In this document: positions 54,662 to 58,840 of the stretch, one piece after another
How the letters are laid out: each line of letters starts with the position of its first letter
How positions within the stretch are numbered: the first letter of the stretch is position 1
From: Candidatus Obscuribacterales bacterium
GTDB taxonomy: Bacteria; Cyanobacteriota; Vampirovibrionia; Obscuribacterales; Obscuribacteraceae
NCBI GenBank assembly: GCA_949127735.1
Contig: CASBPX010000007.1
Span: 1 to 58,840 of the forward strand
Direction of reading: 5' to 3'
DNA: 58,840 nt
The notes under the pieces: generated by a model
Databases searched by the model: none
Seen by the model: only the letters and a program-made list of their open reading frames with translations
Told to the model about the DNA's origin: nothing
Translations under genes and position numbers: made by a program

Positions 54662-55423
54662 ATGCTAGGCGAAAGTTTACCCTTAAAAGAGTTAGTTCAC
54701 GATCCGAGCATTACCAATATCGCACTGCCACTGGGTTTAGGCACTGTTGGAGAGATTCACGCTGACACCATCATTTTGAGTTGGGCGGCTATGGGTCTCA
54801 TTCTTCTCGGTTGCTCGGCGATTACCAGCAACATGACCGTGGAAGGTCCCGGCAGCAAAGGCCAGGGCATACTCGAAGGTCTTTACACATTTATTCTCGA
54901 CATTGCCCGAGGCTCAATTGGCGACCATCGCTATAAGCCTTACATGCCTTTGCTTTGCGGCTTGTTCATGTTTATTTTGGCCAGCAATTTAATTGGCATT
55001 CTGCCTTATCAAGTACTTGAGCACATGTCCTGGTGGCCCCATGTACACGGCAAACATTTCGAAGTTGCCGCTGCTACCACTGACTTTAACGTTACTGCTG
55101 GTCTGGCCGGTCTGGCAATCGTCACTTACCTGGCATCAGGCGTTAAAGTTCACGGCCACCACTACGTGGGCTTGTTCTTTTGGAAACCAATTGCTCCTCT
55201 TGAATGGCTCGACTTAGTTGTACGTCCGGCCACATTAGCTTTGAGACTCTTGCTGGTAATCACTGCCGATGAAATGTTGCGCAGTGCTTTCCTAAATATG
55301 TGTCCTGTAATTCTGCCTTCGCTGGTGATGGCATTTGAAGTGTTCATCGCTTTAGTTCAGGCCTTTGTTTTCACCTTGCTGACATCAATTTATATTGGTG
55401 CTGCAGTGGCTGAGCATCACTAA
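54662..55423 (+). CDS. atpB: ATP synthase subunit a
   Basis: Membrane stator subunit of 253 residues with five to six helices, forming proton half-channels against the c-ring. The essential Arg lies in PATLALRLLLVITADEM near 189-205, equivalent to the usual RLFGN-ADE block. The Arg and the ADE Glu are kept, but the FGN residues read LLV. The N-terminus is polar with HDPS near 14 and fits the family. The gene lies between atpI and the c subunit, 360 bases before atpE, an unusually wide gap. Confidence 0.95.
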   Translation: MLGESLPLKELVHDPSITNIALPLGLGTVGEIHADTIILSWAAMGLILLGCSAITSNMTVEGPGSKGQGILEGLYTFILDIARGSIGDHRYKPYMPLLCGLFMFILASNLIGILPYQVLEHMSWWPHVHGKHFEVAAATTDFNVTAGLAGLAIVTYLASGVKVHGHHYVGLFFWKPIAPLEWLDLVVRPATLALRLLLVITADEMLRSAFLNMCPVILPSLVMAFEVFIALVQAFVFTLLTSIYIGAAVAEHH

Positions 55424-55783
55424 TTTTTGAGTAGTATTTCGGATGCTGCTCTGTGCGTACAAGCAGTCAAGCACGGTGGTCTTGGCTACCCGCGTGTGTC
55501 CACCATTGATACAAGCGGCCTGCAGTGCTGCATTTAGTAACTAACATCGTTAGGAAATTGTTCACTTTTATTGCAGCCTTTTGACGCGCGTCACAACTCC
55601 CTTGGGTAAAGAACGGCTCGCCATGCGGCTTTTATTCTTATTTAAGCGCTTTTAAGCCCACCGATAGGGCTTCTTCAAACTGTTATAATCAGTACGCCTT
55701 TTGAAATTGGCTTTCGCGAAAGTGAAATAGTCGATTCGAAATGGATGGCGAAATTTTTTCGATATGAGTTAAGGAGATTTTCT
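55424..55783 (+). promoter_or_regulatory. Wide atpB-atpE gap with an internal promoter candidate
   Basis: 360 bases between atpB and atpE. An extended -10 element TGTTATAAT stands at 55681-55689, with a consensus TATAAT, so transcription would begin near 55696, about 88 bases before the atpE start. No good -35 is needed for this type. The rest of the gap shows no reading frame. A separate atpE transcript would raise the copy number of c subunits. Confidence 0.55.
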
Positions 55784-56074
55784 GTGGACCACCAACTTAT
55801 TGCCCAGGCTGGAACTGTCGCGGGCGGAGTAGATAGTCAGACATTTATCAGATCGGCTGCACTTCTGGGCGCAGGCTTGGGAGCAATCGGCGTCGGCGTA
55901 CCTGGTATCGGTATCGGTATCGCTGCTTCCAGAGCTCTGGAAGGTATGGCTCGTCAACCTGAAATGCAAGGCAAATTGCTCATCAACGGCATCATTTTCG
56001 CCGCCTTGATGGAAGCACTTGGTCTGTTTGCTTTCCTGGTTTCGCTCCAACTCTTCACTCTTGGTAAAGGCTAA
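55784..56074 (+). CDS. atpE: ATP synthase subunit c
   Basis: Hairpin subunit of the rotor ring, 96 residues. Two helices surround the polar loop ARQPE at 56-60. The ion-binding Glu77 lies in IFAALMEALGLFAF. The first helix has GVPGIGIGIAA without the Gln of Na+-type rings, and Ala follows the Glu where Na+-type rings have Ser or Thr, so a proton ring is likely. The start is GTG at 55784, with AAGGAG seven bases before. The frame opens at 55745 but that part does not belong to the family. Confidence 0.95.
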   Translation: MDHQLIAQAGTVAGGVDSQTFIRSAALLGAGLGAIGVGVPGIGIGIAASRALEGMARQPEMQGKLLINGIIFAALMEALGLFAFLVSLQLFTLGKG

Positions 56075-56117
56075 AAATTAGAATTATTAGTAGGAAACCA
56101 GAGAGTAATTCAACAAA

Positions 56118-56597
56118 ATGCTCGAACTAAACGGAACAGTCATCGTACTTTTAATCAGCTTCCTGGCCTTTATTTGGGCTTTGAATCTGGTCTTTGTCAA
56201 GCCCGTCTCCAGAGTGCTGGAGGCCCGGGCTGCCAAAGTAGAGCAAGATTTGGCACAGTCCAAAGTTTCTCGCTCCGAAGCCGAAGTTGTGCTGGCCGAC
56301 TATCAGAAACGTCTGGTAGAGGTGCGCAACAAGGCTCAGACGATTATCAATGAAGCTGCCACTGCATCACAAATAGTGCGTAATGAAGAAATAGCGAAAG
56401 TGCAAACTCAGGGCCGCGAGCGACTTACAGCTGCTCGCGCTGAGTTGGCGGTAGAGAAAACTGCGCTTGTGGATCAATTGATTGATAGAGAAATCGAATT
56501 GGTCAACATCATTATGGGCAAACTCATAGGGGCTGGCCATAAAGCTGTCTCTATGGACAAAACCCAAGTGAAGAGAGCGTTAGAGGAGGCCTGCTAA
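56118..56597 (+). CDS. atpF': ATP synthase subunit b' (second peripheral-stalk chain)
   Basis: Peripheral-stalk chain of 159 residues: an N-terminal membrane helix (VIVLLISFLAFIWALNLVF near 8-26) and a long charged helix with VSRVLEARAAKVEQDL. It precedes atpF, as in cyanobacteria and photosynthetic bacteria, where the stalk is a b-b' heterodimer. The stop TAA overlaps the atpF ATG as TAATG. The presence of a b' gene is one reason to place the organism near Cyanobacteria. Confidence 0.93.
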   Translation: MLELNGTVIVLLISFLAFIWALNLVFVKPVSRVLEARAAKVEQDLAQSKVSRSEAEVVLADYQKRLVEVRNKAQTIINEAATASQIVRNEEIAKVQTQGRERLTAARAELAVEKTALVDQLIDREIELVNIIMGKLIGAGHKAVSMDKTQVKRALEEAC

Positions 56598-57151
56598 TGT
56601 TTTTGTTTGCTGAAGTACAAGCCAATCCTCTTTTTGCCATGTTTGAAAACAATGTCATCAACTGGGTTTTGTTGGTGGCATTTTTCTGGTGGGTGATGGC
56701 AAAAAATCTTCCACCGGTTTTTGCTGCTCGTGAATTGCAAATCAACTCCACACTGGAAGCAGCGCAGAGAGCCCGTATTGAAGCCGAAGAACTTTTGGCT
56801 AAACAAAAAGCGGCGGTCGCCAATGCTGAAGTAGAAGCTGAGCAAATCGTCAGTGAAGCAAAAAATATTGCTGCTGAAATGCAGGCCACCCTTGAGGCTC
56901 AAACGAAAAAAGACATAGCCGAAATGTTGGTCAAATTTGAAAATTCGGTAGCTGGCGAAAGACAACTTTTGGTAAACGAGATGCGTCAAGCTGCCGTTAA
57001 GGCTGCTATCGAATTGACACGTTCACAATTGGCTGAACAAACCAGCGCGGAAGTGAAAGCCGGCTTACTGAGCCAGTTTATGGAACAGCTCGAGACTCTT
57101 AACGCCAAATCGATTGTTGCCACCGGTTCACTTGAATCAACTAGAAAATAA
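56597..57151 (+). CDS. atpF: ATP synthase subunit b
   Basis: Main peripheral-stalk chain of 184 residues. One membrane helix at about 18-36 (NVINWVLLVAFFWWVMAKNL) is followed by a long helix with RARIEAEELLAKQKAAVANA, which dimerises with b' and reaches the F1 head through the delta subunit. The start ATG lies in the stop codon of the b' gene, so translation is coupled. Length and pattern match cyanobacterial b subunits. Confidence 0.94.
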   Translation: MFLFAEVQANPLFAMFENNVINWVLLVAFFWWVMAKNLPPVFAARELQINSTLEAAQRARIEAEELLAKQKAAVANAEVEAEQIVSEAKNIAAEMQATLEAQTKKDIAEMLVKFENSVAGERQLLVNEMRQAAVKAAIELTRSQLAEQTSAEVKAGLLSQFMEQLETLNAKSIVATGSLESTRK

Positions 57152-57171
57152 CAGGCAGGTCACACTTAGAA

Positions 57172-57717
57172 ATGAATACTGAACTGCAAGGAATCGCCAG
57201 CGCATACGCCGAAGCTGTGCTCGATCTGGCAGCGAAAAATGCGGAAGAAGATAAAGTTCTCAGTGAACTGCAATTGATTAACGTCGTCTTCGCTTCCGAC
57301 AAAGATATGCATGTGGTGATAAATCATCCTGCCATCCGCGCTAATCAGAAGAAAGAAGTGTTGAAGACGGTTTTCGGCGGAAAAATTTCTATCTTGACCG
57401 ACAATCTGATCAATTTGCTGGCTGATAAACGCCGCCTTGATCTGCTTCCATTTATTGAATCAGGCTATAGAGAACTGTTGAATCAGCGCAAAAATATTGT
57501 CAGTGCACTGCTGACTTGCTCTGAGCCAATGGCCGACAACAATATCGCCAATATCAAAGCACAACTGACCGAACACCTTGGCAAGCGCCTTGAGTTGGAA
57601 GTAAAAGTTGATCCATCACTGATTGGCGGAGTCGTTTTGCGACTGGGCGATCAAGTGATTGACGGCAGTTTGAAGGGACGTTTGAAAGCCCTGGAAAAAA
57701 CCCTAATGAATGTATAA
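57172..57717 (+). CDS. atpH: ATP synthase subunit delta
   Basis: F1 stalk subunit of 181 residues, which links the b-b' dimer to the alpha3beta3 head. The N-terminal helical domain (GIASAYAEAVLDLAAKN near 7-23) and the C-terminal block SLIGGVVLRLGDQVIDGSLK near 150-169 are family signatures. The gene is 20 bases after atpF and 70 bases before atpA. ATG start, no strong ribosome binding site. Confidence 0.95.
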   Translation: MNTELQGIASAYAEAVLDLAAKNAEEDKVLSELQLINVVFASDKDMHVVINHPAIRANQKKEVLKTVFGGKISILTDNLINLLADKRRLDLLPFIESGYRELLNQRKNIVSALLTCSEPMADNNIANIKAQLTEHLGKRLELEVKVDPSLIGGVVLRLGDQVIDGSLKGRLKALEKTLMNV

Positions 57718-57787
57718 GTAATTTTTTTAGTTCGCAGTTTTTAAAATAGAAATCGAAACAGACAAGAAAATCTAGAGGTTAATGACC

Positions 57788-58840
57788 ATGGCAATCAGGC
57801 CCGACGAAATCACATCAGTATTGAAATCACAGCTGGAGCAATACCGTTCTAAATTGAACGTCAGCAACGTCGGTAGCGTTCTTCAAGTGGGCGACGGTAT
57901 CGCCCGCATTTACGGCATGGAAAAAGCCATGGCTGGTGAACTTGTCGAATTTGACGATGAAGAAAAAACTCGCGGCATGGTGCTCAACCTTGAAGAAGAC
58001 AACGTCGGTGTTGTAATTCTCGGCGAAGGCAGAAAAATCAGCGAAGGCATGGAAGTTCGCACCACCGGTAAAATTGCATCTGTTCCTGTTGGCGAAGCGT
58101 TACTTGGTCGAGTGGTTAATTCAATCGGCGTTCCGCTCGATGGTAAAGGCCCAATCAACTCCACCGAAGTTTCACCAATCGAAGTCAAAGCTCCTGGTAT
58201 CGTTTCACGTAAGTCAGTGCACGAGCCAATGATGACCGGCATCGCCGCTATCGACGGCATGATTCCAATTGGTCGCGGTCAACGCGAACTTATCATTGGT
58301 GACCGTCAAACTGGTAAAACTGCAGTCGCAATCGATGCCATTATTAACCAGAAGCACCAACCAAATCGTCCAATCTGCATCTATGTAGCTATTGGTCAGA
58401 AGAGTTCCAACGTCGGCAAAATCCAGAAAATTTTGGAAGAAGCCGGTGCCATGGAATACACAATTATCGTCAATGCCCCTGCTACTGACGCCCCAGCCTT
58501 GCAATTCCTCGCTCCATACGCCGGTGTGGCCATGGGTGAGTATTTCATGAAAAAAGGTGGGCACGCTTTAGTGGTTTACGACGATTTGTCGAAACACGCT
58601 ACTGCTTACCGCACAATGAGCTTGCTCTTGCGCCGTCCGCCAGGTCGTGAAGCTTTCCCTGGAGACGTTTTCTATCTACACAGCCGCTTACTGGAACGCG
58701 CCGCCAAATTGTCCGACGCCCTTGGTGCCGGCTCACTGACAGCCTTACCGATTATTGAAACTCAAGCTGGTGACGTATCTGCATACATTCCCACCAACGT
58801 AATTTCGATTACCGACGGTCAAATTTTCTTAGAAACAGAC
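57788..58840 (+). CDS. atpA: ATP synthase subunit alpha, partial (right edge)
   Basis: First 351 residues of the F1 alpha chain; the gene continues past the window. The N-terminus [19 protein letters not shown] is typical. The P-loop GDRQTGKT is at about 171-178. ERAAKLSD and [19 protein letters not shown] near 326-344 are conserved alpha blocks. AGAGG is nine bases before the second ATG at 57788, better than the first ATG at 57782, which is only three bases away. It closes the visible part of the I-a-c-b'-b-delta-alpha operon. Confidence 0.96.
   Translation, partial: MAIRPDEITSVLKSQLEQYRSKLNVSNVGSVLQVGDGIARIYGMEKAMAGELVEFDDEEKTRGMVLNLEEDNVGVVILGEGRKISEGMEVRTTGKIASVPVGEALLGRVVNSIGVPLDGKGPINSTEVSPIEVKAPGIVSRKSVHEPMMTGIAAIDGMIPIGRGQRELIIGDRQTGKTAVAIDAIINQKHQPNRPICIYVAIGQKSSNVGKIQKILEEAGAMEYTIIVNAPATDAPALQFLAPYAGVAMGEYFMKKGGHALVVYDDLSKHATAYRTMSLLLRRPPGREAFPGDVFYLHSRLLERAAKLSDALGAGSLTALPIIETQAGDVSAYIPTNVISITDGQIFLETD

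Overview
The window reads as ordinary chromosome from a Gram-negative, non-photosynthetic relative of the Cyanobacteria, most likely a Melainabacteria/Vampirovibrionia lineage such as the Obscuribacterales. This rests on three things. The ATP synthase operon has the cyanobacterial order I-a-c-b'-b-delta-alpha with a duplicated b subunit. The glucose-6-phosphate isomerase belongs to the Tal-Pgi family. SepF, SMC-ScpAB, a PspA/IM30 protein, a zinc-ribbon Ser/Thr kinase and many TPR/LRR proteins occur together without any photosynthesis gene. The assignment is an inference from gene content; there is no rRNA here to fix it.

Layout. 1-108 is the 3' end (domains V and VI) of a group II intron whose body lies left of the window. 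195-2776 (minus) carries a Na+/H+ antiporter and a Ca2+/Na+ antiporter. 2989-6715 (plus) carries an Lhr-type ligase-associated helicase, its partner nuclease PdeM, and a glutathione peroxidase. 6757-12229 (minus) is an APC permease, a giant leucine-rich-repeat protein and a TPR protein. 12539-15044 (plus) holds pgi and a K+ channel. 15071-26535 is a mixed region: an unknown protein, a kinase, a POT transporter with a MaoC hydratase, an operon with an M28 peptidase and two unknowns, a thioredoxin-like protein, a PAS protein with a GDSL-like protein, and a secreted TPR protein. 26580-27048 holds tRNA-Thr(CGT) and, on the other strand, an unassigned structured RNA ending in a strong intrinsic terminator.

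27162-31541 is a surface-polysaccharide block: one GT4 gene convergent with a tightly overlapping operon of two GT2 genes and a divergent sugar-phosphate transferase. 31839-38326 (plus) is a housekeeping run M16 protease-dut-dapB-dapA-rnj-mnmH, which makes lysine/peptidoglycan precursors and handles dUTP, RNA turnover and tRNA modification; part of it parallels the Bacillus M16-dapA-RNase J neighbourhood. 38336-48944 (minus) contains a TerD-domain protein, a secreted unknown, sepF, ispD, scpB, scpA and smc, so chromosome compaction sits next to a divisome factor and isoprenoid synthesis. 49327-54092 holds a tandem MshEN-like protein, a secreted TPR protein, tgt and pspA. 54334-58840 is the ATP synthase operon, cut at the right edge inside atpA.

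The most notable observations are the unassigned structured RNA at about 26.8-27.05 kb, a protein made of three MshEN-like pairs (a possible c-di-GMP sensor), an LRR protein with a duplicated unnamed module, a TerD fusion, several enzyme folds whose catalytic residues appear replaced (sugar transferase, GDSL-like protein, lethal-factor-like protein), the intron end at the left edge, and a likely separate promoter for atpE.
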